Below, piece after piece: positions 29,540 through 41,139 of a DNA stretch of 64,000 bases. Both the position numbers and the translations under genes were made by a program. Every line of letters starts with the position of its first letter. The first letter of the stretch is position 1. Location: contig CM048744.1 of assembly GCA_026315105.1 (NCBI GenBank), positions 904,995,094 through 905,059,093 of the forward strand. The letters run 5' to 3'. Source of the stretch: Locusta migratoria. Lineage: Eukaryota > Arthropoda > Insecta > Orthoptera > Acrididae. Below the pieces are notes generated by a model that was given only the letters and a program-made list of their open reading frames with translations, was not told the DNA's origin and did not search any database.

Positions 29540-30692
29540 AGCTCTATTCTTATCTTTGAAGATAGATTAAGGAAAGGGAATCCTACGTCTTTAGCATTTG
29601 TGGATCTGGATAAGGCTTTTGACATGTTGACTGGAATACATTTTTTCAGATTCTGTAGGTAACAGGGGTACAATATAGGGAGTGAAGAACTATAATAAAC
29701 TCGTAGTCATGAAAGGGTCAAAGTGGTTGGAAAGGAAATGAGTCAAGGTTGTAGCCTTTCTCCAATATTGTTCAATTTAGCAAGCTGCGAAGGAATGCAA
29801 GGACAGGGAATTAAAGTTCAGGGAGAGGGAATAAAATCCTTGCAATTTTCTGACGATACAGTAATTCTATCAGAGACAGGAATGGCCCTGGAAGAGCAAT
29901 TGAACGTAATGGACAGTGTCTTGAAAGGAAGATATAAGATGAATATTAACAAGCGTAAAACGAGGGCAGTGGGATGTAAGAAAATCAGGCAATGCTGAAG
30001 GAATTAGATTAGGTAAGGTAAAGGTAAAGCAGTCAACAATCCGAAGATTGGTTTGAACACCACAGTGCTTTACTTCTGTTTGGAGGTGGTGTGCAGGTAA
30101 TGACACAGTAAAAGTAGTGTATGTTATTTGGGTAGCAAGATAACTTGTGATGGCCGATAAAATGCAGAATGGCTATGGGAAGAAAAGCGTTTCTGTAGAA
30201 GCAAAATTTGTTTACATCCAATATTATTTTAAATGTTATGAAGTCATTTCTGAAAGCATTTGTCTGGAGTGTAGCATTTAGGGGAGTTAAACGTGGAGTT
30301 CAGACAAAGAGATGGTAGAAACATGGAGTTCAGACAAAAAGATGATAGAAGCTTCCTAAATGTGGTGCTACAGCCGAAAGTTGAAGATTAGATGGATAGA
30401 TCACGTAACTAATGAGGAGGTGCTCAACAGAATTGGGGAGAAAAGGAGTTTCTGGCATATCCTAAGAGAGGGGAGAGGTTGGTGGGACACATTCTAAGAC
30501 ATCAAATAATTGTCAGCATTAGAAGGAAGTATGTGGGGTAAAAATCATGGAAGGACACGGAGGGACGAATACAAAAATCAGGTTCAAAAGGATGTAGGTT
30601 GCCGTACGTATTCTCAGATGAAAAGGCTTTCACAGGCCAGAGTAGTGTGCAGAGCTGCATCAAACCAGTCTGTGGACTGAAGACCACAACAA
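29540..30692 (+). mobile_element. RTE-like LINE, 5'-truncated and rearranged
   Basis: Starts within the palm: ILIFEDRLRKGNPTSLAFVD, then LDKAFD. A deletion and frame losses follow, then MSQGCSLSPILFNL, a catalytic FSDDTVILS in place of FADD, EEQLNVMDSVLKGRYKMNIN, the KITCDGR region and the C-terminal RSFWHILRERG- and HILRHQ-like blocks. The 3' end is GAAGACCACAACAACAACTAC. A short SINE-D piece sits inside at 30017-30094. It is more decayed than 5173-6550. Confidence 0.82.
30017..30094 (-). mobile_element. SINE-D, 5'-truncated, nested in LINE
   Basis: Only the 3' part of SINE-D is present (CAATCCGAAGATTGGTTTGA, ACCACAGTGCTTTACT, TTTGGAGGTGGT), between AGGTAA at 30011-30016 and AGGTAA at 30095-30100 in LINE sequence. 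The terminal GGTAAAGGTAAAG defines the SINE-D 3' tail. Confidence 0.8.
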
Positions 30693-30749
30693 CAACTACA
30701 ATGTAAGATATACCGTTAACCAGGCGTGACTTATGCCATATATAGCGTA

Positions 30750-30776
30750 AACACACACACACACACAGGTGTGTAT

Positions 30777-30807
<31 letters not shown>
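30750..30807. repeat. (CA)n next to (GT)n
   Basis: About nine CA units (30750-30767) are followed immediately by about twenty GT-type units. The two halves are complementary, so the tract is a self-pairing microsatellite. Confidence 0.95.
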
Positions 30808-31687
30808 GTGTGAATTTAATGGCAACAGACGCTTGGTTTGATTCGATATATCTCATTAATTAAATATGCAAATGATGTCAGATAGAATAAACAATATTTA
30901 TATATGATCTTTGACAGCCAAATATATATATATCAGATGATTTGGTTCGCCACTATGTTCTATTAAACACAGAAAATATATTTCTGACCTAACTGAACAG
31001 TTGCGTACCAGAGCAAAATCAAGCATTTAATTTACTTCTCAGTTTGATTAATAATAATAAAATTCCATCATGAATCTGGTTATAAAATGCTAATACGATC
31101 ATCCCCAATATTAATAACACAAACAAATTATTTCCCCCTCCAGTATTGTAACTGGAGTTAGAAAAAAAAACGTGCAAAACTGGTAAAAATGTCGTATATT
31201 GACAGAAAAATGTATAACCTAACCGAATACAGCAGTGTGTGACCAGGTGTCACACTGAGAGCACAAAACTTTAATAAATCGACTGTTCAAGTACATTATA
31301 AAATAAAATATAAACTCGTACAAAATGAAAATATATTCAAATGGCTGCCTATATAGTTTAGGAGCCTATCATTAGAAGTAAAGTACAGAAATAGACCTTT
31401 GTTTTTTTGGATCCCATCTCATAACTGTATGAACTATCGCACTAAAATTTCCGCTCCAGTTGTCACAATGTAAAAATGTCCGAACGACATGTTTCGGGCC
31501 TACATTAGCACATTCTCAAGGTCTAAAAAGAATAAAGTGAAGGAAAACGTAAATTAAAACGAAAAAACAAAAACCCTATATACGATCCATGTCAATATAA
31601 CAAAGTATGTTCATCCTAGACTGGCTTACCTTGAATTCTAAAACAGAGCATGAATAGCAGGGCATTTAGGATCTCCACTGTAGCTTC

Positions 31688-31689
<2 letters not shown>
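30808..31689. other. unassigned AT-rich DNA
   Basis: No coding motif. TGTCCGAACGACATGTTTCGG followed by TTCTCAAGG around 31475-31522 has the style of Penelope-like ends, but no protein remnant is attached. Confidence 0.4.

Positions 31690-31748
<59 letters not shown>
31690..31748. repeat. (AT)n microsatellite
   Basis: About 29 AT units at the 5' break of the LINE remnant that follows. Repeats on both strands read as Tyr-Ile runs and are not coding. Confidence 0.95.
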
Positions 31749-31749
<1 letters not shown>

Positions 31750-31751
<2 letters not shown>

Positions 31752-32075
31752 CTTAGGAAATTTGTTGTTAATAATCCAACCCAGTTCGAAAGTAATAGTG
31801 TACACACCTATAACACCAGGAGAAAGGATGATGTAGGGCTAAATCTGTGTTTGGCACAGAAAGGAGTGAATTATGCTGCCACAAAAGACTTGATGAATTT
31901 TTAGACCAAACTTAAAAAAATAAAGAAAGAAATAATAAAAAATGTAAATAAAATTTCCTTAAAGCATTGGCTGTCATGTATAGACAACATTTACTAAAGT
32001 GACACGTTCCAGATCATTACGAAATGTCGTATATATGATCTATGGAACAGGTATTAATTAATCTAATCTAGTTAA
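31750..32075 (+). mobile_element. LINE 3' terminus with AATCT-type tail
   Basis: Reads VHTYNTRRKDDVGL, then LAQKGVNYAATKDLMNF, the extreme C-terminus of a CR1/Jockey-group LINE protein in which an R.K....TQKGV....K.FN block precedes the stop. The 3' part ends with GATCTATGGAACAGGTATTA and then TTAATCTAATCTA. Only the last 330 bp remain. Confidence 0.65.
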
Positions 32076-32449
32076 ATGCGTCAAAAACTGCCTTGTGCGT
32101 AAACTGACGTCTAATAATGGACAACAGCGGCAATCAGTTCTATTTTATTAATTGTTTATAATTAGTGTTATTACAAAAACATAGACAAGTTCCCTGATTG
32201 CTTCATTTGGCATCGTGTGGACCGGATGCATTAGTGCGTTCGGCCACCGTGGTTGTGCAGACTTTTCGTCGTTGTCCTATGTTGAAACGTCGCCTGGGAT
32301 GCAGCACCTGGGAGATTGTCCACACGTCGCATCACAAAAAATGCAAACACACTCGCTGCCCAATAACACGCTGACAAAAGAAAATTAAAGTCTTACTTCA
32401 TGGTACAAAGAGCAATAGCGTGCTTCTGAATAACGGTCTGTCCAAGGCT
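32076..32449. other. unassigned DNA
   Basis: No recognised element; balanced composition from 32200 to 32340. Confidence 0.4.
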
Positions 32450-33480
32450 TTAGCAGTAGACCCGTTCTCTATACATAGCTGATATGCCAGAAACGAAAAC
32501 TGGCGTATACAGACGATCTGACCATTACATATGAAAGTAAATATTTCAGTGACCTTGACAAAACTCTGAATGCAGGTCTGCTCGTCCTGAACACCTACTA
32601 TTCCAGACTGAATCTACATCAAAATGTCAACAAAACAACCAGTACCACGAAGCACCTCAAAAACAGAGATGCAAATAGAAACAACTTTTTACTAACGGCC
32701 AATAGATTAGACATGATGATACTTCTACTGGGAGTGAAACTAGATCGCAATATAGCCCATAACTAGAAGATACGAAACAGAAACTAACATCTCGCAGTAG
32801 TATCATATCTAAACTCGGTGGAGCAAGCACTTTCAGGACTTAAGCACTGGCCTTTGTCTACAACGTAACTGAATATTCACCAGACTGGATGGAAGCGCTA
32901 AAGTTGACGTCCAGGTGAGGGAGGGAATGCGGATAATATCGGGAACGCCCAGGTCACCCTCTGTTCCCAGCTCCCCGATTTAGCAAACATTAAGCCCCCT
33001 GAAGATAGGCGATCACAGCTGGTCTTAAGAAACTCTAGACAATCCGGACCCCCGATCCATCAAGACTTAACCCCTACAAATAGGCTTAAATCCATGTCAG
33101 CTTTATGGGAAATTTGCACAGAACTTCAAGGCTTAGACTCGAAATCAGTGTTGGAGGAACTATGGGCTGCAAGTGAATATATCAAAAACTGGTGGACCAC
33201 TCCAGCAATACGATTGATGGATTCAATCTCACAAGGAAGTTATAGTTATGGACCCCATCAGAATGATCGTTGACAGATTTAAACAAGTGATGTCCAAGTG
33301 CGGCCTGTCAGACAGTCCTGAGTGTCAGTGTGTAGGAATACTAGAAATGTACCGTCTACTCGTGTGCAATGTGTTCGGCTTTCAGGGTGAATTGAAGGAC
33401 ATGCACAGACTCTGGGACTCAGTCGTAAAATGGCTCAAGAGAATCTGCAAATTTAGAGTGGCACTGTACGAGATTTGTAC
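32450..33480 (+). mobile_element. LINE fragment, Jockey/CR1-group, C-terminal half
   Basis: Frames together read LVLNTYYSRLNLHQNVNKTT, then TKHLKNRDANRNNFLLTANR, LLLGVKLDRNIAH, TEYSPDWMEALK, IKPPEDRRSQLVL, LWAASEYIKNWW and a final CGLSDSPECQC with HRLWDSVVKWLKRICKFRV. That is the post-palm half of a LINE RT, ending in a Cys-rich motif. All catalytic RT motifs are upstream and missing. There are many stops. The exact clade is not decided. Confidence 0.7.
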
Positions 33481-33599
33481 TATTTACTGTTATCAGTATA
33501 GATATAACAATGTCGGTATCAATGTAATATATGGTTATTGCCTTACAGATTGCGAACGTATAAATAAACATAGACAATTAATACCTGAAAAAGTATAGA

Positions 33600-34689
33600 A
33601 CTGTAAAGCGTATAGTTGTGAGATGTGTCGTTATAAGTAATGAGATGCGTTATACAGGTGGTTTTGCTTAATATGCAGAGCAAATTACCCTACAGTACTT
33701 GGCACTGAGATCACTTAGCGACTTCCAAAAATATTTGAGCATAATTTTATTTTCTCAATCTTTTTTTTCTTTCATGCTAACTGTTAGGAATAACGGAATT
33801 AATATTTTTCACTGGTATGATCACGTGACCGGCACGGCTGGGGCTATCTTTGTTTCATCAATCGATAATGGTTGACACGAAATAAACAAATTAACAATAA
33901 TAAAAAATAATAATAATAATGAAGGTCAAGCGTTTCAAACTCCGCTAAAGAAAGGGGAATGCATTTAGACACTTGTGACGTTTGGGATATTGTGCAAGAT
34001 TTCGAGAACAGAATTGTCTCACAGAGGAACAAGACATCCTGGTTTCAGAGTGGTGACCCAAATCGGTGTAAGAGGGCCTAACGAGTTTCCGCGGAAAGCG
34101 CTCCCCGAGAGAAGGTGACTGAAATTGGTGTGAAATAAGCTCTCATTCAGACAGTGGTCGCTTTCACGTAATTTGCTTGCTCAGCTAAGTCACAGGGCGA
34201 CCTGACGGCACGTCCAGGCTGCGGCAGTCTAATCCGTTGCACGTGTCGCCCAGTAACCTGAATCTCTCTCCGCGGCGTGTCTGTTCCCAATCAAGCGGCG
34301 ATTCAGCGCACGCCGCTGCTCCGCCCGCTGTGGCTGTCAGCCTAGCTCATCCCCTCTTCTGCCTCCGTCTTCCTTTCACACTTCCTTAGCCTCCGTGTTT
34401 CGACACCAAACTATTTGCGACAGGCGGGTACGACGTATCTGCAGTCACTGCACTGTAAGCTGAAGGCTAAGCACAAATTATCGGTCTTTTTTTTTCCTTT
34501 AAGGTAGTAAGAGTTTTCCTTTAAAGTTGTAAGCGTTCTGCAGGAAGAACAAGTCGCAAATGAAATATTGTTTTATCGAGAATGAAAGAGTACTTTAGTC
34601 TCTTTGGTGACCGGTTTCGGCTCACACAATTTTCGTCTTCTGGTCACTGACAGGGTGTTACATTTTTTATTTATTTATTATTTAACATA
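33600..34689. other. unassigned DNA with a CpG-rich patch
   Basis: No ORF of interest. The stretch 34180-34460 is clearly richer in G+C and CpG (CTCTCCGCGGCGTGTCTG, CGCACGCCGCTGCTCCGCCC) and contains CCAATCAAGCG, so it might be a promoter or an exon edge. GTGACCGGTTTCGGCTCACA near 34607 is a Penelope-end-like motif. Confidence 0.4.
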
Positions 34690-35700
34690 TCCCCATTACA
34701 TAGTAATATTACATGTTTGATGGTTTGATTCAGGAGGTTACATCAAATGTTTTTACAAACACAAGTACAGTATATAAGTTGACAGGGTTTACAAAGGAAC
34801 AAATAATTTTATACATTAGGAAATCTTAATCAATTACAAGAATTGTAAAAGATTTATACATTAGGAAATCTTATTGAATTACAAAAATTGTAAAAGTCAG
34901 TAGTGTATTTATGTACTAAGTCATATTTACTGACGGGCCATCCTCCTCCTTTGGCAGCTATTTTTTTCCTGAGATGGTCCCTCTCTTTCAATAAATTGCA
35001 GCAGTCAAAAATCACATGGTCAATAGTTTGTACAGCACTGTTACACGTGCACGTTCCGTCTTCAATTATTTTGAACCGCTGATAGTAGGCTTTCAGTTTC
35101 CCATGACCTGTTAACATAGCTGTAAAATTCGGAGATATTGGAAGTTTAATCATTAAACGTTGTCGGATCGTAGGAGAATACGGTATAGTGCTTCCCCCGT
35201 TTTTTGTTCTGTGCCACTCAATGTCCCATTTGTTCCTAAACTCTTCTCGAAGTTTCTTCTTTATTTTGTTATAGCGTGTTGAGCTGCTCTTTTAGCAAGG
35301 TTGTCAGCTAGTTCATTTCCCCATATCCCTTGATGTGCCTTAACCCATTCGAAATTCACCAGTCAGTTGTGTGTCTGCAACCTTCTGATTTTACTTCTTA
35401 TTTCTTCAATCAACAAGTTGTGGTTCTTCGGATTTCACAAAGAGTCCAAAGTAATCCTGCTGTCGGTGTGAATTACTGCAGTTGTATCAATATTCGAGAG
35501 ATTATTTATGAACTCAAGAGCACTGACGATGGCAAATTGTTCCGCTTGATTGTTTGAGCATTCATTAGACAGTTTTAGCTGTATCTGGTAAGTAAGCCTC
35601 TTATTAACAAATATTGCTATCCCAGAACCCACTCCGTGGTCTGGTTTCTTCCATCTGTGTATACTGCAACAGCGTAGCTTTTGCTGGCGTCCTTCTCAAT
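34690..35700 (-). mobile_element. LINE fragment with RNase H domain (R1/I-like)
   Basis: Minus strand: AVYTDGRNQ with GSGIAIFVNKRLTYQIQLKL, then NECSNNQAEQFAIVSALEFI, VIHTDSRITLDSL and WVKAHQGIWGNELADNLAK. These carry the D, E, D and final D/H motifs of RNase H. After this come FNAMLTGHGK-type wording and a zinc-finger-like C-terminus, CTCNSAVQTIDHVIFDC. RNase H downstream of RT is found in I/R1/LOA-type LINEs. The RT is absent. A 45-bp direct repeat in the 3' part (about 34807-34896) is described in the findings. Confidence 0.78.
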
Positions 35701-35744
35701 TATCCTTGTAAAGTCTGCTGGGTGTGCCCAGCTTCTGCACTCTA

Positions 35745-36090
35745 GGGCGATGTCGATTGTCTATTTGGCGTCTTTGTTGAGAAGCGAAGTTTATGTGGAG
35801 ACGTTTCGATGATACAAATGGATTGTACGATGGCGAAGCTTGAAGGCGTGGAAATGATTGCTGATGTCTATAGTTAAGGTCTAAATAATTTATACAGTTA
35901 CCACCAAATTCCGTTGTGAAGTTTATACCTATGTGAGCCTTTGGCTGCTTAAGGAATCCATAAGCACAATACATCATCAACATAACGAGTATCCAACCTT
36001 GGGAGATAGTGGATTGCTTTCCAAGAATTGATTCTCAAAATTGTCCATGAATATTTCGGCAAATATTGTATAAGTATTGCCATTGAAATG
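35745..36090 (-). mobile_element. Penelope-like RT fragment
   Basis: Minus strand: FAEIFMDNFENQFLESNPLS, catalytic TRYVDDVLCLW near 35965, then GGNCINYLDLN. YVDD followed by an NFLDL-type motif after about 50 residues is the PLE RT layout. No endonuclease is attached. The wording differs from the two other PLEs, so this is a third lineage. Confidence 0.65.
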
Positions 36091-36245
36091 AAAATAATTT
36101 TTTGATAGTGAAGGAAGTGTGGGGGAATTATCAGTGAATATCAATAACTGACCTCAGAAAGGTGATGCACAGTGAAACCGTGGCTCATTACCTCTGAATA
36201 AAGAAAAACACAAGATATATTTGAGTCGCTAACTATATACAAAAG

Positions 36246-36575
36246 TTCGACATCTACATTCACATTCCGCAAACCACCTCACTGCCTGTAGCAGAGCATA
36301 CTTTGTGTACCAATGTCACTTCTTACTTTTTCCCGTTTCAGTCGCGTATGGCTCGCGGGTAAATAGACTGCAAGTAAGCCTCCGTATGAGCCCTAATCTC
36401 AAATTACTATTTTTCTCCTTGTCTTTTCGAAAGATATACGTAGTTGGAAACGATACATTCGTTGACTCTTTAAGAAGCGTATTATCTCTGAACTTTCACG
36501 GAAACCCATACCGTGATGTATAACGTCTGCCATGTGAGTTTGCCGTTTATGAAGTTGCAACGAAGCGTGCTGCTC
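36246..36575 (-). mobile_element. CR1/L2-like LINE 3' end (related subfamily)
   Basis: The minus-strand 3' end terminates in the complement of GACATCTACATTCACATTCC, the same TGTAGATGT-type tail as the copies at 42565 and 47268. The interior has the GTCGCGTATGGCTCGCGGG-type 3' UTR of a related subfamily, and no readable RT. Confidence 0.6.
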
Positions 36576-36584
36576 TCCTTTCTA

Positions 36585-38120
36585 CATCTACATACGTACT
36601 ACGCAATCTCCCCAAAGGTTCGAGGCAGGGGTACTCAGTAAGACTCTATTTACTTGCTATCTTGTTCCACTCCGACATAGAACGAGGGGAAACGAATGTT
36701 TGTGTGCATCTGTACGAGCGCTAATCTCTCTGATCTTTGTGGTCCTTACGCGGTATGTAAGGTTGGCGGTAGTACAATCGTTCTGCACTCCGCCTCAAAT
36801 TCTGGCCCTTTCTCAAAAAGAACGTCGCCTCCCCTCCAGCGACTCCCAATTGAGTTTTCGAAGCATTTCGGTAACACTGTCTCTATGTCCTCCTCTAAAC
36901 CGATCTGGAGGCAATCCTAAATTCTTGAGCGATACTCAAGACGGGGCCGTAAGAGCGTTTTATATGCGGTCTCCTTTTCAGCTGCATCACCTTACATTTT
37001 TCTACATTTAGTGTTAGTTGCTATTCCTCATACGACCGAGAAATTTGGTCCAAGTCATCCTGCATAGTACTACAGTCATTCGAAAACGGCACTCTGTTAT
37101 ACCCAACAGCACCATCATTAAACAGCCGTAGATTGTAATTCACTCTGTCCGTCAGATCATTTATGTAGAAAGAATATAATAGCGGTCCTATCGCACTTCC
37201 CTGGGGTAAACGTGATGATACCCTTGTCTCTGATGAACACTCGCCATAGAGTACAACGCACTGCGTTCTATTACTTAAATAATCTTCGTGTCATGCACAT
37301 ATTTGGGTACCTATTTCATAGGCTCGTACCTCCGTCAGCAGTCTGAAGTGCGGTACTGTGTCAAATGCCAATCTAAAATCGAGAAAATGCTGTCTGCCTT
37401 TGCCCTTGTTCAAATGTTCGTAGAGCTTATGGGATTAACTACGGGGTCATCAGTCCGTAAACTTACAAACTACTTATGAACTAGTTTATACTAAGGACGT
37501 CACAAATATCCATGCCCGAGGGGGGATTCGAACCCCCCGACCGTAGTGGCCGTGCAGACTGTGGCTGGCGCTCCGCAGAACGCTCGGCCACCGCGGCCGG
37601 CCCTTTGCCCATCACCCACAGTACGCGAGATGTCATGAGAGAAAAGAGCAAGCTGTGTTTCGCACAATCGGTGCTTCCTAAAGCCGTGCTGCTGCATGGC
37701 CAGACGCTTTTCCGTCTCTTGAAAATTTACTATGTTAGAACTGAGAATATGTCCAATAATTCTACAGCAAACTAATGTTCATTATAGAGGTCTGTAATTT
37801 CGTGGGCCCGTTCTTTTGCCTTTCTTATACATGGAAGTTACCTGTGCTTTTCTCCAGTCACTCGGTAATCTGCGCCGGATAAAAGACTCACGATAAATGC
37901 AAGCTACGTACGGGGCCAATGCCACCGAGAACTCTTTATAAAACCGGATTGGTCCCCATTTGAACCTGACGACTTGTTTGTTGCTGTACATCAGCTATGC
38001 CTATTACTACGTCCTCCATTTTGGAGTTAGTGGGACCATCTCCTCTATCAGCCAATTCTAGTACGTACCTCACAATGATGAGCAGTCTTCAAGTATTGTG
38101 GTTTGTAAGCTACTTTTTCT
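36585..38120 (-). mobile_element. CR1/L2-like LINE, degenerate (copy 2), SINE-interrupted
   Basis: Begins at its 3' tail (TCTACATCTACATACG complement) and, on the minus strand, retains decayed GVPxxSAIGPLLYS, HGFRKHRLCETQLALFSHDI and a 5' block FYKEFSVALAPYVAC with YKKGKRTGPRNYRPL. A SINE-A is inside at 37406-37601. It is more diverged from copies 1, 3 and 4 than those are from each other. Confidence 0.8.
37406..37601 (-). mobile_element. SINE-A nested in LINE
   Basis: Minus-strand full-length copy ending GCCACCGCGGCCGGC. Flanked by CCTTTGCCC at 37397-37405 and 37602-37610; both copies lie in LINE coding sequence. Confidence 0.92.
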
Positions 38121-38129
38121 GATGGACTA

Positions 38130-38410
38130 CTCTTCCTCAAGATTGTTCGAATGAATCTCAGTATGGCGTCTACTTGTTCGAATTAATTTCAGTATGGCGT
38201 CTACTTTACCCAGGATTAATTTTATGTGGTCGTCCCACTTCAAATCGCTCCTTATGCTTGCACCTAGACATTTCCAGGCAGTAATTGCTTTCAGAGAATT
38301 TACTGCCATTCCTTCAAATGGTTCCAATGTTATCTCTGAGGTAATTTATGTTCACTGTGAAAAGCAATGGTCCTATAACACTCGCTTGTGGCACGCCAGA
38401 AATGCTTCCG
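38130..38410 (-). mobile_element. LINE RT fragment, CR1/L2-like relative
   Basis: Minus strand: GSISGVPQASVIGPLLFTVN near 38345-38405, then AWKCLGASIRSDLKWDDHI and GKVDAILKLI. These are the RT motif before the active site and the KYLGV-type block. The segment between them, including the catalytic site, is deleted. Confidence 0.65.
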
Positions 38411-39039
38411 TCCTGTTAGCAGAAGCACCCGAGTCGGTTCGCAGCTGTAACAAGTTGCGCCGCCCGGTCCTATCGGAAGTGTTCGTCGTGCCCCTCACAT
38501 TTGTTTCTGTGGTTATCTCACGCAGCCTTGCTTGGGCGTTATCACAGACAACTTTACACAAACATTGCTGCTGTCACTAAGTGCGGGCCGCCGATCACTG
38601 TGATGTCACGCGAAGTCCCATAAGACAAGTCTCTAACCTGGCCCTATGTAACCAAACGAAGAGGGAAGGAATGACCCAGTTTTTCATCACTTGAACACAA
38701 TCGATGGACAGTTTACAAACAATTTATTTACTCTACAACCAGTGGTAAGAATCGATAAACCTTTTTATATAAACAATTAGAAGTAGAGTTTTCAGATTAT
38801 ATTCACTTTTGCGTTAAGTGAAGAATGGCTGAATTAAAAAAAAAAAAAAAAAATCAGAGATGCTAAATTATTGTAACCTGTGAAAAACTAGTTTAACACT
38901 AGAAGTACCAGACTTTTCCGTACTCCTAGCAGTACCATGTGGGTCATTTTTGACCCATAGTAGCAAACTACCATTTTATTGGTATTTTGCTGACTAATCG
39001 GTTTTCACCATGTTTGTATTACATCCAAGAAGACTCTTG

Positions 39040-39098
<59 letters not shown>

Positions 39099-39790
39099 GT
39101 CTGACATATTATAGTTCACAATTAAAAGTAAATTTTCAGGAGTTAATAAAGGTTGTTTTATTTACATTTTACTGAAGAAATTCCACAGTATTCCGTCAAA
39201 CACCATTAAAAGAAGTAAATAAAATAGTTTTACAGTGTTTACCTATATAAAAGGATTGAAACAGTCTCAAAACATATAGATTATACGACTACTAATATCA
39301 TACTTATATCGTATGGTTGGGACGTTACGCTTTATCCTGCAGCGCATTTGTCACAGCTAATATTAAAGCAAGTGTGTCTATACAGTGTAAGAACCTGTGT
39401 ATTGGGCTATGTACCATTGTTTGACTCGATGTTATCTGAGGGTCCAAGCGTTCGTGTCTGCTTTAATTCCCCAGCAACTACCTTATTTGCATATATTATC
39501 TTATCCTGTGTTTCTGCAGTTAAAAACAAGGCATAGGCTGTTGTTTGCGAAACAAATATGAAATATTACATAACTGGTTCATTAATAAAAAAGAGTTTTA
39601 TAATATTTGAAAATGATGTATGGAAAGTCGGAGATTTAGTTGAATAAGGTTTATCCAACCAAATTGGTTCCTAATTGGAAGTGGTCAGATGAAATATTAT
39701 TCACAAATACACTAAGATGGGTTCCATTGTCTGCAATAAGAAATTGGTAGCACTTTCCCCCGACAAAGTACTCATAGCATTTCTACACTT
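38411..39790. other. unassigned DNA with (TA)n and a possible piggyBac-like end
   Basis: A TTAA followed by CACTAGAAGTACC begins at about 38893, and GTGGGTCATTTTTGACCC, a small hairpin, follows at 38939-38956. TTAA target plus such ends suggests a piggyBac-type MITE, but the second terminus was not found. A (TA)n run occupies about 39042-39091. The rest is AT-rich without genes. Confidence 0.4.
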
Positions 39791-39796
39791 GTAAGT

Positions 39797-40015
39797 TCTT
39801 GTCATCATCATCATCATCATCATTAGAGACTGATTATGCCTTTCAGCGTTTAGTCTGGAGCAAAGTACCTCTAATAAAGTTCCTCCATGATCCCCTATTC
39901 AGTGCTAATATTGATGCCTCGTCTGATGTTATGCCTTTTACTTCATTCTGCACCGAATCTAAGTACTTTCTTCTTGGTCTACCTCGTAATTTGTGATCCT
40001 TCACTTCAGCTACGA
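39797..40015 (-). mobile_element. LINE C-terminal fragment with (ATG)n tail
   Basis: Minus strand: LRGRPRRKYLDSVQNEVKG, then SILALNRGSWRNFIRG and a stop; the 3' side then runs into ATGATGATGATGATGATGAT. GRPRRKYLDSV is the C-terminal RGRPR block of RTE-type LINE proteins, and a trinucleotide tail is typical of the group. It differs from the CAA-tailed RTE family elsewhere in the window. Confidence 0.7.
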
Positions 40016-40434
40016 ATTTTTTCGTACAAACTGTGAATATTCTTCACAATAACATGAAATCAAAATCATTCGATGCCTCTCGTATAGACTTGATTCCCCA
40101 TCTGTAATGTTAACGCCACTGCGTGATAAACTATGTTCAATGCGAAACCTTCACTTTTCCTGCCGTAGTGAATGTTCTAACTACTTATGGGTATGCCGCC
40201 AGGTGACGTCGTCGACCACCGCCGATAATTCGACAGAATCACCCCCTACCATTCTCAAGGACCGCAATGTGCATGCGAATGTAATGACTCGATTTGCGAA
40301 AGGTGAATAAGGAAGAACACACACAGTACACGTAAAGCAGACCCAACGCAACCAAAGGTGAGCAACATCAGAAATATCGATAGGTGAATCAGCATTTATT
40401 CTGTTCCTGTGTTTTTTGACGAGAGACAGGACTG
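40016..40434. other. unassigned DNA
   Basis: Nothing recognised. Confidence 0.4.
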
Positions 40435-41075
40435 GATTTCAAGCAGAATTTAAACAAAAACTACCACTCTATATATAATGTCATTTGCTAGTTTAATTTC
40501 AACAGCTTCGTTAATAACACTATCCCATTAGATGGAAGTTCATGCCAGAATCTCTGCGTCTTTGTATTCCACAGGATGACCAGTGCTAAGTTAATGTTCT
40601 GAAACAGGGCTTTACTCGGCTGTTGTAAAAGTGTGTTACGCCTGTGCTCAATTCACCGGTCTTCCACAGTCCTGATTGTCTGACTAATATATGGCATGCG
40701 TATATGACACGCCACAACTACAAGAGATACGATAGGCACCAGCCTTACGCAAACCAAGATCAAACTTTGCGCACCCCAGTACGTGGTCGAAAAACACATT
40801 TCACATTTCCTCAAATCAGACCAATCCTGTTGGAAATGCTTCCTGCGTAAAGCAAATTGACCATAGATTTAGTTGTCACTTCGTTACTATCGTCACTCAC
40901 TCGTTGCACTGTAGGCTGATAGCGCAACGCATCTTTTATCTGCCTCTCGCTATAAGCATTCTGAGAAAAGGTGACATCAAGATGGGACATTTCAGGGTCT
41001 GTGAACGAAGGTAGGAAGCACTCCTTCACACTGATTTGGATTGTGACAACTAACATCTCGCTGATAATCAATCAG
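40435..41075 (-). mobile_element. Penelope-like element endonuclease fragment
   Basis: Minus strand: QNAYSERQIKDALRYQ, MVNLLYAGSISNRIG, VKCVFRPRTGVRKV, then DLGLRKAGAYRISCSCGVSY, followed after a stop by a block with LSTGHPVEYKDAEILAWTS. This is the linker and GIY-YIG region of another PLE lineage. The YIG half is destroyed (YTH), so the domain is dead. Confidence 0.65.
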
Positions 41076-41139
41076 TATGAGTAGGCTCTACATAAACGGC
41101 AAATTCCAACGTACCATCAACCTTCGTTCTGACCACCCC

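Noticed and set aside
31616..31904. ORFs with long Tyr-Ile runs on both strands
   Set aside because: They are translations of an (AT)n microsatellite.
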